This document shows, piece after piece, positions 24,257 to 34,423 of a stretch of DNA of 64,000 bases. The position numbers and the translations under genes were made by a program. The number at the start of each line of letters is the position of its first letter. Positions within the stretch are counted from its first letter, which is position 1. The DNA is from UBA2279 sp034399355. GTDB lineage: Bacteria; Actinomycetota; Coriobacteriia; Anaerosomatales; Anaerosomataceae. The notes beneath the pieces were generated by a model that worked only from the letters and a program-made list of their open reading frames with translations, was not told the DNA's origin and did no database searches. The stretch is taken from assembly GCA_034399355.1 (NCBI GenBank), contig JAXMMT010000027.1:34834-98833 (forward strand), written 5' to 3'.

Positions 24257-27200
24257 ATGGCAGCTACTGAGCACTACGAGGACGCCGCCCTCGCAGCTGG
24301 CGACCTGCCGCTGAGGGGGGAGCTGCTGAGCACCGAACGCCTCGAAGAGATGGCGAGACAGCTCGGCCGCACGCAGGAGTGGCGTGCCGAGGGCGGCCCG
24401 AAGATCACGCCGCTGCTCGATATCACAGCCCGGGCACAGGACTTTCTTCGGGCATTCTACTCGGCCATGGCAGCCGCCGTGCGGGAGCAGGTCTCGGTCT
24501 CGGTGGCATCCGAGTGGCTACTCGACAACTTCTATCTCATCGAGGAACAGATTCGCGCCGTCCACGACGACCTGCCGCCCGACTATGGCATGGAGCTCCC
24601 CCACCTGGTCTCCGGCCCGTTGCGAGAATACCCGCGTATCTACGAGGCTATCACCTCACTGGTGATCCACACGGATGCCCGCATCGACCGTGAGCATCTC
24701 GTGCGCTTCATCATGGCGTTCCAGCAGATGGCATCGCTCTCGATCGGCGAAGTCTGGGCCGTACCGATCATGCTGCGCGTCTGCCTGGTCGAGAACCTCC
24801 GGCGCCTCGCACTGCGGGTGCGCGCCGCGCACGATGCCGGTACCGCAGCCGACGGCTGGGCGAACCGCCTCCTTGAGGCGGCCGGCGGCGGCGGGCACGC
24901 CTTGCCCACTCTGCTCGACGAGCTGGAACACTCCGGGCTGGACGAGGAGCCCGTCTTCTTTGTCCGACTGTTCCGGCGACTGCGCGGTCAGGACTCCGCG
25001 CTGGAGCCGGTGACCACCTACCTCGAGCGGCGACTGAGTGAACGTGGGGCTGATCTTGAGCAGCTCGTCCTCACCGAACACCAGATCCAGGCAGCTGACC
25101 AGGTGTCGATTGCCAACTCGATCACCAGCATCCGCTTCTTGAGCGCGCTGGAGTGGCGGGAGTTCTTCGAGGAGTGCTCGGCTGTCGAACACGCACTGCG
25201 TGAGGACCCCTCGGGCATCTATCCGCGCATGGACTTCGCCTCACGCGATCGGTACCGGCACGCAGTCGAGGGTTTGGCGGAGCGCTGCCCGCATGGCGAG
25301 ATAGAGGTCGCCGAGGCGGTCATGAGTTGGGCGCTCGACGCGCTCGCACACGACCCCACCAATCCCGTCGCGGGGCACGTGGGGTACTACCTCATATCAG
25401 CCGGACGCTACCGCCTGGAAGACAGTCTTGACTATCGGCCGAGGAAGCGCGAGATCGCCTACCGCGGCCCACTCGCCAGCCGCGGCCTCATCTACTGGGG
25501 GCTGCTCGCAACCATCACGCTACTGCTGGCGATTGGTATGGGTTGGCTCGTGGCGACACGGGGGGCGGGCGCAGGTGGGGGCCTCGCGATCATGCTCCTC
25601 GCCCTCATTCCCGTCTCCGACCTCGCCATCAATATCGTGAACCGCGTCGCGTCATCTGTTTGGCCGGCCCGTGTCCTGCCAAAGATCGACTTCAGGGTGC
25701 CAATCGCCGAAGCACACCGCACGATGGCGGTCGTCCCCGCCTTGCTGACCTCCCAGAACGCCACCCAGCACGTCATCGACAACCTCGAGATCACCTATCT
25801 CGCGAACAACGACCCGAACATCGGTTTCGCGCTTCTCGGCGACCTTCGCGGCGGGGACGACCGACATGCGGCTGGCGACAAGATCATCCTCGAGGCTGCG
25901 CGCAACGGTGTCGCGACGCTGAACGCGCGCTACGGCAACGGCGGCACGGGGCCCTTCCATCTGTTCATACGTGGCCGGCGGTTCAATGAGGCCGAAGAGA
26001 CCTGGATGGGCTGGGAACGCAAGCGTGGTGCGCTCACCGAATTCGCCCGGTTGTTGCGCGGTGCAACTGACACGAGCTTCGAGGTCTGCGAAGGCGATGC
26101 TTCGTTCCTTCCGAGGGTCACCTTCGTTATCACGTTGGATGCAGACACGGTTCTGCCGAGAGACGGCGCTCGCAAACTCATATCGATGATCGCCCATCCG
26201 CTGAACCGCGCTCATTACGACCCCTCACGCCGTCGCGTCGAGCGCGGATACGGCCTCGTGCAACCGCGTGTGGCCATGTCGCTCGAAGGCTCGGAGCGTT
26301 CGCTGTTCGCCTGGCTGTACTCCGGTGTTACCGGTGTCGATCCGTATGCCGGCGCTACGTCCGACACCTATCAGGACGTGTTCCGTGAAGGAAGCTTCAC
26401 TGGCAAGGGCATTTTCGAGGTCGACATCTTCACTGCGACGCTTGGCGGCCGCTTCCCCGAGAACACGCTACTCTCACACGACCTCATCGAAGGCTCCTAC
26501 TTGCGTACGGCACTCGCCAGCGACATCGAGGTGCTCGACGACCAGCCCGCGAGCTACAGCTCGCACACGGCCCGACTACACCGGTGGGTGCGCGGCGACT
26601 GGCAGACGCTCCCTTGGTTGCTGCCCACGGTGCCGACAGCGACCGGCCGGGAGGCCAATCCTCTCTCGATGCTGCACCGCTGGAAGATCATCGACAACCT
26701 GCGGCGCTCCCTCTTCCCGCCGGCGATGATGCTCTTCGTTTTCACAAGCTGGGTCCTGCTCCCCGGTCCGGACTGGTGCGTGCTCATCGCGGTCCTTGTG
26801 ATCGTCTTCTTCCCGGTCTACTTCAGCGTCGCCGACTCGTTGCTGTTCCGGCCGAGAGGCGCCGACGTCCGCGGCGATACGCACTCGATCGTGCACGACT
26901 TCTGGCGCGACACCGTGCGCGCGTTGCTCTCGCTCGCCGTGCTTCCCCACCAGGCGTGGGTGATGACCGACGCGATTGCCCGTTCCTTGTGGAGGATGCT
27001 GGTGTCGCGCCGCAACCTGCTCGAGTGGGAGACAGCTGCAGAGGTTGAGCAGCGCCTCGGCAGTTCGGCCGAGGGCTTCGCACGGCGCATGTGGCCGGGC
27101 CTCGCCATCGTGATCGTTGGCGCCACTGCAAGTGCGGTGCTCGATCCACTCTCCCTCGCCTCCGGCGCGCCGCTGCTCGCGCTCTGGTTGACGGGCCCGT

Positions 27201-30200
27201 ATGCAGCATGGCGTGCCAGCCAGCCTATCCAACCTGAGCCCTCGGTGATCACCGAGGGTGATACGGTGTCAATGCGCCGCGTGGCCCGCAAGACCTGGCG
27301 GTTCTTCGAAACCTTCGTAACCGCCACGGATCACTGGCTCACACCCGATAACTACCAGGAGGAGCCGAAGGGCGAGATCGCGCATCGCACGTCGCCGACG
27401 AATATGGGTCTGCAGCTGCTCGCGATGCTGACCGCGTACGACCTCGGTTACACCACCCTCGCCGACGTCGTCAAGCGCACGTCGCAAACGCTGCAGACGA
27501 TGGCGGGGCTCGAGCGCTTCCGTGGGCATTTCTACAACTGGTACGACACGCTCACGCTCCAGCCTTTGCGTCCGACGTACATTTCAACCGTGGACACCGG
27601 CAATCTGGCCGGCCACCTCGTGACACTGCGCATCGGACTCATGGAGCTGGCCGAGGGTCCGCTTGTGGGAACACAGGCACTCGACGGGCTCGCTGACACG
27701 GTACGCGTGGCGCTGGAGGATCTCCTCGCCGAGCGGGACGAGATCTCTGACGGCGGCACGTTGACCGAGCTGCGAACCACACTCGAGGAACTGTTACGCC
27801 GCCTCAGCCTCGACGAGCGACCCCTCAACTTCGGCCAGTGGCTCACCGTGCTGCGGGGTCTCTCGGCCACCACTGAATCGCTCCCGGGGAGACTCGACGC
27901 CCTCCGTGGCGATCCACATGCGATCGGTCGTGCGCGCTGGGCTATCGAGGATGTGGGCCACTGTCTGAGGCGCACCCTCGATGCGATCGAGACGTACGCC
28001 CCGTGGGCGGCGCTGCTGCAACGGCTTCCTGATGACCTTGACGGCCCTGGCGTCCGTCGGGCGCTCTCGCCGCTCACGGAGAACGTCCCGAGCCTCGTGG
28101 GCCTCGCTGAAGGTCTCCCGGTGGTTCTGAGCACGCTCGACGACCTGGCCGAGCAAGGTGGCCCCGCGGCGCCGTGGGCGATCGAGCTCGCCGCCTCGAT
28201 ACGGGAGCGGCGACCGGCGGCGGGTCATCTGCTCGCCGAGCTGCGGCTGGACGGCGACATCGCGAACGAGATGTATGAGAACACCGACTTTAGCATCCTG
28301 TTCGACCACAGCCGGATGGTCTTCTCTATAGGCTTCAACACGGCCGAGGGCAAGCTCGACGCGTCGTTTTACGACATGCTCGCCTCGGAGTGCCGTCTGG
28401 CCAGCTACATCGCGATCGCGAAGGGCGACGTGCCGCAGGAGCACTGGTTCCGTCTCGGCAGAGCGATCACGCAGACCGAAGGGGGTAAAGCGCTCGTCAG
28501 CTGGAGCGCAAGCATGTTCGAGTACCTCATGCCCCGGCTCGTGATGCGCGACTGGCCCGGCACGTTGCTCGCCCAGACGTACCGAAACGTCGTGCGGCGC
28601 CAGATCCAGTACGGCAAGCAGCGCGGCGTACCGTGGGGCGTGTCGGAGTCGGCGTTCAACGCTAAAGACGTCGAACTCATCTACCAGTACCAGGCCTTCG
28701 GCGTCCCGGGTCTCGGCCTGAAGCGCGGACTGTCAGAAGATATCGTCGTAGCGCCCTATGCGACCGTGCTCGCCCTTCCCATAGACCCACGTTCGGCGCT
28801 CGATAACCTCACGACACTCTCTAGACAAGGCGCCGAAGGGCGCTATGGCTTCTATGAGGCGGTGGACTACACCCCCGGACGCGTATCTGCGGGCAAAGAA
28901 CGTGCGGTGGTGCGCACGTACATGGCACACCACCAGGGCATGAGCCTGGTTGCTCTGGGCAATATGCTCACCGGCGACCGCATGGTAGAACGCTTCCATG
29001 CAGACCCCATGGTGCGCTCGGCCGAGCTGCTACTGCAGGAGCGCGTGCCGCGACACGTCACTCTCGCCAAGCCGCGCGTTGAAGAGGTGGCTTTTGTGCG
29101 CTCGGTGCGGGAGATCCCGCCGCCGGTCACGCGCGCCTATCCGCTCGCGGACACACCGACGCCCGCGACACACTTCCTGTCGAACGGCACCTACTCGGTC
29201 ATGGTCACCAACGGCGGCGGCGGCTACAGCCGCTGGAAGGACAGGACGGTCACCCGCTATCGCGAGGACATCACGCGCGACTGCTGGGGCACGTTCTTCT
29301 ACCTCAAAGACGTGGAATCGGGCCGGGTGTGGTCGGCGGCGCACCAGCCGTCACTGGCCGAGCCGGACGACTACCACGTGACCTTCTCGGCCGACAAAGC
29401 CGAGTTCCGCCGCACCGATAACGATGTCGAGACACACACCGAGGTCATCGTGTCACCCGAGGACGACGCCGAAGTCCGACGTATCACTATCTCGAACCAC
29501 CGCGATGTGCCGCTCAACTTGGAGGTAACGAGCTACTTCGAGGTCACGCTCGCGCAACGCGGCGCCGACCACGCGCACATGACGTTCGGCAACCTCTTCG
29601 TCGAGACCGAGGCCGTCGAATCGCTCAACACCCTGCTCTTCACGCGCCGGCCACGCTCCGCGGAGGAGCACCGCTGCTGGGGCTTCCACACGCTCGCGTG
29701 TGACCTGGTCGACGCATGCACCTGGAGTTACGAAACCGACCGCGCAGCGTTTCTCGGCAGACTCAAGACGCCCCTGAACGCCGACGCGATCTGGGGGGAC
29801 GGTCGCCTCACGGGCACGGTGGGAGCCGTACTTGATCCGATATGTTCGATCCGCCAAACACTCGTCATCGGTGCGCACGAAACAGCACGCGTCGCCTTCG
29901 TGACCGGTGTCGCCGACAGCCGCGAGAAGGTAATCGCTCTGGCCGAGAAGTACCACGACAGCCGCAGCGCCCAGCGCGCGGCGGACCTCGCGTGGTCCAC
30001 CAGCCAGATCGAGCTGCGCGACCTTGGCGTGACGCCCGAAGACGCGGTGACCTTCCAGCGCCTCGCGTCCCGCCTGCTGCTGACCGATCCGGCGTCCCGC
30101 CTCAAGGTGACGACCGAGGTGGAAAACCGCCTACCTTTGTCGGCACTCTGGTCGCTCGGGATCTCGGGCGATCTGCCGATCCTGCTCGTCAAAGTCGAGC

Positions 30201-33007
30201 GGCTCGAAGAAACGCCGCTTGTGCGACAGGCACTGCTCGCACACCAGTACTGGCGAAGCAAGGGCTTTATCGCCGAACTCGTTATCCTCAACACGAAACC
30301 CAGCGCGTACGCCTCGGAACTCGACGGCCGCCTGCGTATGCTGATGCGAACGGGGCACGCACTGCAACTGATCGATCGCCCGGGCGGCGTCTACCTGCAA
30401 ACCGCCGACCAGATGCCGTCGGAAGTCGCGAACCTGCTCGAGAGTGTCGCTCGCGCTGTACTCAGCGGCGACAGCGGCCCACTGCTGCTGCAGCTGAACC
30501 AACGCGGACAGCACCCCGCGCCACCGGGTCTGCTTGTTCCTGCCGAGCAACCCGTCACGGACTCGCCCGCACCTTTCGAGCGGCCGGTGCTTGCGTTCGA
30601 CAACGGCTACGGTGGTTTCGATCCGAGAACGGGCGAGTACGTCATCGTCCTTGAAGGCGATGACGCGACCCCCGCACCGTGGGTGAACGTGCTTGCAAAC
30701 CCGGAGTTCGGCTCGATGGTCTCGGAGGCCGGGATCGGTTGTACTTGGGCGCGCAACTCGCATGAGAACCGCATCACCACCTGGAACAATGACCCCGTCT
30801 CTGACGGTTCGGGCGAGATGATCTACGTCCGCGACGAGCTCACGGGTGAGTTCTGGTGCCCGACACCGCTACCTATCAGGGACGAGGCGCCCTACGTTGT
30901 GCGCCACGGACGCGGCTACACGCGGTTCGAGCACGCCACGCACGGAATCACTCACAGGCTCGACTGGTTCGTGCCGCCGCATGACCCGGTGCGCGTCGCG
31001 CGCCTGCATCTCACCAACGACACCGCGCGGAAGCGTGAACTGTCGGTCACACAGTTCATCGAGTGGAGCATCGGCGACTCTCGCAGCAAAGCGCAGCAGC
31101 GTGTCGTCACGTGGTGGGATGAGAGCGAACGCGTGCTTCTCGCGCATAACTGGTTCAACGCCGACTTCCCCGGCCTTCCCGCCTTCCTCGCGTGCGACTG
31201 CGAGGTGGATTCCTACACCGCAAGCCGAACCGAGTTCATCGGACGCAACCGCGGTCCGCGCAACCCCGCAGCGATGGATCGGCGCCTCCTCGGCCGTGAG
31301 ACCGGGCGCTTCTTAGACAATTGCGGGGCACTCATGTGCAAGGTCACCCTGGAGCCCGGCGAGAGTACGGAGGTCGTCTTCTTTCTCGGCCAGACCGATA
31401 CGATCGAGGAAGCGCACGCGCTCGTCCGCCGCTATCGGGAAGACGGTGTGCCCGCCGAGATGCTCGCCGAGACACGCGCGCACTGGGACACCATTCTCGA
31501 CGCGGTGCAGATACGCACGCCGGACGCCGAATTCGACGCGCTGCTCAACGGCCCGCTACTCTACCAGACCCTCGCCTGCCGGTTCTGGGGACGCACCGCG
31601 ACCTACCAGTCGTCCGGGGCGCTTGGCTTCCGCGATCAACTCCAGGACTGCCTGGCACTGCTCTACGCGCGTCCGGACCTCGTGCGAGAACACATCATCG
31701 AGGCATCACGCCATCAATTCCCCGAGGGCGACGTGCTGCACTGGTGGCAGCCGTACTCCGGTAGGGGCGTCCGGACCCGCTCCCGCGACGACCGTCACTG
31801 GCTGCCGTATGTGACCGCCGAGTATGTCCGCATGACCGGCGACCTCAGCGTGCTCGACGTCGAAGTTCCGTTCCTCGAGGGGCCGCTGATACCCGAGGGT
31901 CACGAGGACGCGTTTCTGCAGCCGCAACCATCCACGAGACTCGGTACCGTCTACGAACACTGTGTCGCAGCGCTCGAGGCCGGACGTCCCGTAGGCGCGC
32001 ACGACCTGCCGCTCATGGGAGGCGGCGATTGGAACGACGGCATGAACCGCGTCGGCCTCGGAGGCCAGGGCGAGAGCGTGTGGCTGGCATGGTTCCTCGA
32101 TGTGACGCTGCGCGCCTTTGCGCCTCTTGCCGAGATGCGTGGAGAGCAAGAGCGCGCCGATGACTACCTCGCGTGGGCAGCCGCCCTGGTCTCGGCCATA
32201 GAACGCGAGGGATGGGACGGTGCGTGGTATCGCCGGGCGTTCTTCGACGACGGCACGCCACTCGGCAGCTCGGGCAACGACGAGTGCCGCATCGACGCCA
32301 TCGCGCAAGCGTGGGCGATGATCTCAGGGCAGGGCGACCGCGACCGGGCTCAGCGCGCTCTCGAGTCCGTCGAGGAGCAGCTCGTGCGCTGGGAGGACGG
32401 CCTGGTCTGCCTATTGACGCCGCCATTCGACCACACCGAGAGAGACCCCGGCTACATCAAGGGCTACGTCCCGGGTGTGCGCGAAAACGGCGGTCAATAC
32501 ACGCATGCGGCCACATGGGTCGTGCTCGCCTACGCGCTCATGGGCGACGGCGACGAGGCACTCTCGCTGCTCGACCTCATCAACCCGCTGAACCACACCG
32601 GTGACCGCGCCACCACCGAGGTCTACCGCGTGGAGCCATACGTGCTAGCCGCGGACGTCTACGCTGTCGAGCCTCACGTCGGACGTGGTGGCTGGACCTG
32701 GTACACAGGCTCTTCCGCCTGGTTCTACCGCGTCGCACTCAACGCGATCCTCGGCCTCGATTTCATCGCAGAGGACGGCAAACGTTATCTGGTGGTGGAT
32801 CCCTGCATCCCCAAGAACTGGCCGTCTTTCGAGATGGACGTGCGGGTCTCCGGCGCGACCTATAATATCCGCGTCCACAACCCGCGGAGCGTGAACCGCG
32901 GCGTCGACCGGGTGACGGTGGACGGTCGAATCGCCGAGAACGGACGGGTGGCACTTGCCGCTGATGGCGAAGACCACGTCGTCGTCGTGACTATGCTTGG
33001 CGGCTGA
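24257..33007 (+). CDS. NdvB-type cyclic beta-1,2-glucan synthase (GT84/glycoamylase-like/GH94)
   Basis: A 2,916-residue protein, close to the 2,830 of rhizobial NdvB. A soluble N-terminal region (1-405) is followed by two helices (about 412-465). The GT84 domain (about 480-810) has VTFVITLDADTVLPRDGA (about 620) and CSLHRWVRGDWQ-like LHRWVRGDWQTLPWLLP. More membrane helices (about 815-990) precede a glycoamylase-like domain (about 1020-1580; EAVDYTPGR, YMAHHQGMSLVALG). Beta-sandwich regions and a GH94 phosphorylase-like domain (about 2330-2900) follow, with HWWQPYSGRGVRTRSRDD and GGGDWNDGMNRVG (about 2591). By family, it makes and length-controls cyclic beta-1,2-glucan from UDP-glucose at the membrane. 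Confidence 0.9.
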   Translation: MAATEHYEDAALAAGDLPLRGELLSTERLEEMARQLGRTQEWRAEGGPKITPLLDITARAQDFLRAFYSAMAAAVREQVSVSVASEWLLDNFYLIEEQIRAVHDDLPPDYGMELPHLVSGPLREYPRIYEAITSLVIHTDARIDREHLVRFIMAFQQMASLSIGEVWAVPIMLRVCLVENLRRLALRVRAAHDAGTAADGWANRLLEAAGGGGHALPTLLDELEHSGLDEEPVFFVRLFRRLRGQDSALEPVTTYLERRLSERGADLEQLVLTEHQIQAADQVSIANSITSIRFLSALEWREFFEECSAVEHALREDPSGIYPRMDFASRDRYRHAVEGLAERCPHGEIEVAEAVMSWALDALAHDPTNPVAGHVGYYLISAGRYRLEDSLDYRPRKREIAYRGPLASRGLIYWGLLATITLLLAIGMGWLVATRGAGAGGGLAIMLLALIPVSDLAINIVNRVASSVWPARVLPKIDFRVPIAEAHRTMAVVPALLTSQNATQHVIDNLEITYLANNDPNIGFALLGDLRGGDDRHAAGDKIILEAARNGVATLNARYGNGGTGPFHLFIRGRRFNEAEETWMGWERKRGALTEFARLLRGATDTSFEVCEGDASFLPRVTFVITLDADTVLPRDGARKLISMIAHPLNRAHYDPSRRRVERGYGLVQPRVAMSLEGSERSLFAWLYSGVTGVDPYAGATSDTYQDVFREGSFTGKGIFEVDIFTATLGGRFPENTLLSHDLIEGSYLRTALASDIEVLDDQPASYSSHTARLHRWVRGDWQTLPWLLPTVPTATGREANPLSMLHRWKIIDNLRRSLFPPAMMLFVFTSWVLLPGPDWCVLIAVLVIVFFPVYFSVADSLLFRPRGADVRGDTHSIVHDFWRDTVRALLSLAVLPHQAWVMTDAIARSLWRMLVSRRNLLEWETAAEVEQRLGSSAEGFARRMWPGLAIVIVGATASAVLDPLSLASGAPLLALWLTGPYAAWRASQPIQPEPSVITEGDTVSMRRVARKTWRFFETFVTATDHWLTPDNYQEEPKGEIAHRTSPTNMGLQLLAMLTAYDLGYTTLADVVKRTSQTLQTMAGLERFRGHFYNWYDTLTLQPLRPTYISTVDTGNLAGHLVTLRIGLMELAEGPLVGTQALDGLADTVRVALEDLLAERDEISDGGTLTELRTTLEELLRRLSLDERPLNFGQWLTVLRGLSATTESLPGRLDALRGDPHAIGRARWAIEDVGHCLRRTLDAIETYAPWAALLQRLPDDLDGPGVRRALSPLTENVPSLVGLAEGLPVVLSTLDDLAEQGGPAAPWAIELAASIRERRPAAGHLLAELRLDGDIANEMYENTDFSILFDHSRMVFSIGFNTAEGKLDASFYDMLASECRLASYIAIAKGDVPQEHWFRLGRAITQTEGGKALVSWSASMFEYLMPRLVMRDWPGTLLAQTYRNVVRRQIQYGKQRGVPWGVSESAFNAKDVELIYQYQAFGVPGLGLKRGLSEDIVVAPYATVLALPIDPRSALDNLTTLSRQGAEGRYGFYEAVDYTPGRVSAGKERAVVRTYMAHHQGMSLVALGNMLTGDRMVERFHADPMVRSAELLLQERVPRHVTLAKPRVEEVAFVRSVREIPPPVTRAYPLADTPTPATHFLSNGTYSVMVTNGGGGYSRWKDRTVTRYREDITRDCWGTFFYLKDVESGRVWSAAHQPSLAEPDDYHVTFSADKAEFRRTDNDVETHTEVIVSPEDDAEVRRITISNHRDVPLNLEVTSYFEVTLAQRGADHAHMTFGNLFVETEAVESLNTLLFTRRPRSAEEHRCWGFHTLACDLVDACTWSYETDRAAFLGRLKTPLNADAIWGDGRLTGTVGAVLDPICSIRQTLVIGAHETARVAFVTGVADSREKVIALAEKYHDSRSAQRAADLAWSTSQIELRDLGVTPEDAVTFQRLASRLLLTDPASRLKVTTEVENRLPLSALWSLGISGDLPILLVKVERLEETPLVRQALLAHQYWRSKGFIAELVILNTKPSAYASELDGRLRMLMRTGHALQLIDRPGGVYLQTADQMPSEVANLLESVARAVLSGDSGPLLLQLNQRGQHPAPPGLLVPAEQPVTDSPAPFERPVLAFDNGYGGFDPRTGEYVIVLEGDDATPAPWVNVLANPEFGSMVSEAGIGCTWARNSHENRITTWNNDPVSDGSGEMIYVRDELTGEFWCPTPLPIRDEAPYVVRHGRGYTRFEHATHGITHRLDWFVPPHDPVRVARLHLTNDTARKRELSVTQFIEWSIGDSRSKAQQRVVTWWDESERVLLAHNWFNADFPGLPAFLACDCEVDSYTASRTEFIGRNRGPRNPAAMDRRLLGRETGRFLDNCGALMCKVTLEPGESTEVVFFLGQTDTIEEAHALVRRYREDGVPAEMLAETRAHWDTILDAVQIRTPDAEFDALLNGPLLYQTLACRFWGRTATYQSSGALGFRDQLQDCLALLYARPDLVREHIIEASRHQFPEGDVLHWWQPYSGRGVRTRSRDDRHWLPYVTAEYVRMTGDLSVLDVEVPFLEGPLIPEGHEDAFLQPQPSTRLGTVYEHCVAALEAGRPVGAHDLPLMGGGDWNDGMNRVGLGGQGESVWLAWFLDVTLRAFAPLAEMRGEQERADDYLAWAAALVSAIEREGWDGAWYRRAFFDDGTPLGSSGNDECRIDAIAQAWAMISGQGDRDRAQRALESVEEQLVRWEDGLVCLLTPPFDHTERDPGYIKGYVPGVRENGGQYTHAATWVVLAYALMGDGDEALSLLDLINPLNHTGDRATTEVYRVEPYVLAADVYAVEPHVGRGGWTWYTGSSAWFYRVALNAILGLDFIAEDGKRYLVVDPCIPKNWPSFEMDVRVSGATYNIRVHNPRSVNRGVDRVTVDGRIAENGRVALAADGEDHVVVVTMLGG

Positions 33008-33113
33008 CCCGAAGCGGGTCGCGGCTACTGCAGCACGTCACCGTTCGCAACCAACGCCAACGCGCGCCCATGGGTATATGCGTTATGTCACGGCGCGACA
33101 AAAGGGGCAGGCT

Positions 33114-34262
33114 ATGGATGTTCTCACCCGTGAGGATCTGACCGCTCTCGCCGTGCGTGGCGAAGGTCGGCGAGTCTCTGTCTACCTGCCCACACATCGC
33201 TTCGGTTCTGAGACGCAGGCCGACCAGACAGCGCTGAAGAATGCCCTGCGCACGGCCGAGAACCGCCTGGTCGCCGGCGGCATGCGCTCACCCGACGCCG
33301 CCAGATTGCTCGCGCCCGCCCGGGCACTGCTCGACGCCCGCCCGTTTTGGCTGCGCACCGACAAGGGTCTCGCGCTTTTCGTCGAATCTGTGGGTGTTCG
33401 CGCCTTCCGCCTACCCGAGGAGTTCTCCCCGCAGGTCATCGTAGACGAACGCTTCCACCTCAAGCCCCTTCTCGGCATCGTCAGCTCCAACCGCCACTTC
33501 TGGCTGCTGGCGCTCAGCCAGAAGCACGTGAAGCTCATGCGCGGATCGCGTCACGGGCTCGAAGAGGTCGATCTTGAGGGCGTACCGGACGGCTTGGCCG
33601 AAGCACTGCGGTGGGACGACTTCGAGAAGGCATCTCTACAGTTCCACACCGGCACAAGCGGCACTGGCGGAAGACGCCCGGCAGTGTTTCACGGCACCGG
33701 CGAGACGGACGCGAAACAAGAGCTTGTCCGCTACTTCCGGGAAGTCGACAGGGGGGTGGCCGAGTACCTGCAGGGTGACGCCGCACCGCTGGTGCTCGCG
33801 GGTGTCGACTACCTTCTACCGATCTACCGTGAGGTGAATAGCCATCCGACACTCGTATTGGGGACCGTGAGTGGCAGCCCTGAGAACACGAACCCTGAGA
33901 CGCTGTTCCAGCAGGCTTGGGAGATTGTACTTCCTGTGTTCGGGGCAAGCCGCGATCAGGCGGCCCGGCGCCTCGGCGAGGCATGGGGCTCCAACAAGAC
34001 GACCAGTGACCCCGAGACGCTCGTGCCCGCAGCGATGCACGGTCGAGTCGACACCCTCTTCGTCGCAACCGACCGCGAGCTCTGGGGACACTATGACGCC
34101 GAGACAGACACGGCGACGATCCACGTCTCGCCACACCCCGGCGACCAAGACTTGCTCGATCTCTCGGCGTTCGAGGCGCTTCTGTCCGGAGCCGAGGTAT
34201 ATGCGGTGCCTGCCGAAGAGCTACCACAAGGTGACGTCCTCGCCGCTATACTGCGCTACTGA
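33114..34262 (+). CDS. baeRF (bacterial archaeo-eukaryotic release factor-like) domain protein
   Basis: I chose ATG 33114 after AAAGGGGCAGG; the in-frame extension upstream overlaps the end of the glucan synthase. The 382-residue soluble protein starts with LTREDLTALAVRGEGRRVSVYLPTH and has a central FHLKPLLGIVSSNRHFWLLALSQKHVKLMRG. It ends with VDTLFVATDRELWGHYD and AEVYAVPAEELP. This arrangement matches bacterial relatives of eRF1/Pelota domains 2-3, usually annotated only as hypothetical. A role in ribosome rescue or RNA binding is inferred from family, not shown here. Confidence 0.7.
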   Translation: MDVLTREDLTALAVRGEGRRVSVYLPTHRFGSETQADQTALKNALRTAENRLVAGGMRSPDAARLLAPARALLDARPFWLRTDKGLALFVESVGVRAFRLPEEFSPQVIVDERFHLKPLLGIVSSNRHFWLLALSQKHVKLMRGSRHGLEEVDLEGVPDGLAEALRWDDFEKASLQFHTGTSGTGGRRPAVFHGTGETDAKQELVRYFREVDRGVAEYLQGDAAPLVLAGVDYLLPIYREVNSHPTLVLGTVSGSPENTNPETLFQQAWEIVLPVFGASRDQAARRLGEAWGSNKTTSDPETLVPAAMHGRVDTLFVATDRELWGHYDAETDTATIHVSPHPGDQDLLDLSAFEALLSGAEVYAVPAEELPQGDVLAAILRY

Positions 34263-34292
34263 GTAAGAGTCGATACCTGCTCGCCAGCGGGA

Positions 34293-34306
34293 GCCCGCCA
34301 CCGGGC
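34293..34306 (+). terminator. weak hairpin after the baeRF gene
   Basis: Arms GCCCG and CGGGC with loop CCAC, followed by a T-rich stretch (TTCGTTGTCTTCTCTTG). A short stem makes this uncertain. Confidence 0.35.
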
Positions 34307-34355
34307 CTTCGTTGTCTTCTCTTGCCCATATGAAAGGCGGATGCTGGTCTCGCAG

Positions 34356-34390
34356 TGAACGTTTAGAAGATACTGAACGTTGGGAACGTT
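34356..34390 (+). promoter_or_regulatory. triple AACGTT operator-like region upstream of the GbsR-like gene
   Basis: Three copies of the palindrome AACGTT lie at 34358-34363, 34376-34381 and 34385-34390, with centres 18 and 9 bases apart. The first two share the longer TGAACGTT. The cluster is 34 bases before the likely GTG start and overlaps where a promoter would sit (TATAGGTAT follows). This suggests autoregulation by the adjacent MarR-type regulator. Confidence 0.55.
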
Positions 34391-34423
34391 ATAGGTATCA
34401 TGTCGTCATGGAGGGAGAACGCG

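Noticed and set aside
23870..24274. possible tmRNA, RNase P RNA or SRP RNA in the gap before the glucan synthase
   Set aside because: The conserved core words of these RNAs were not found on either strand.
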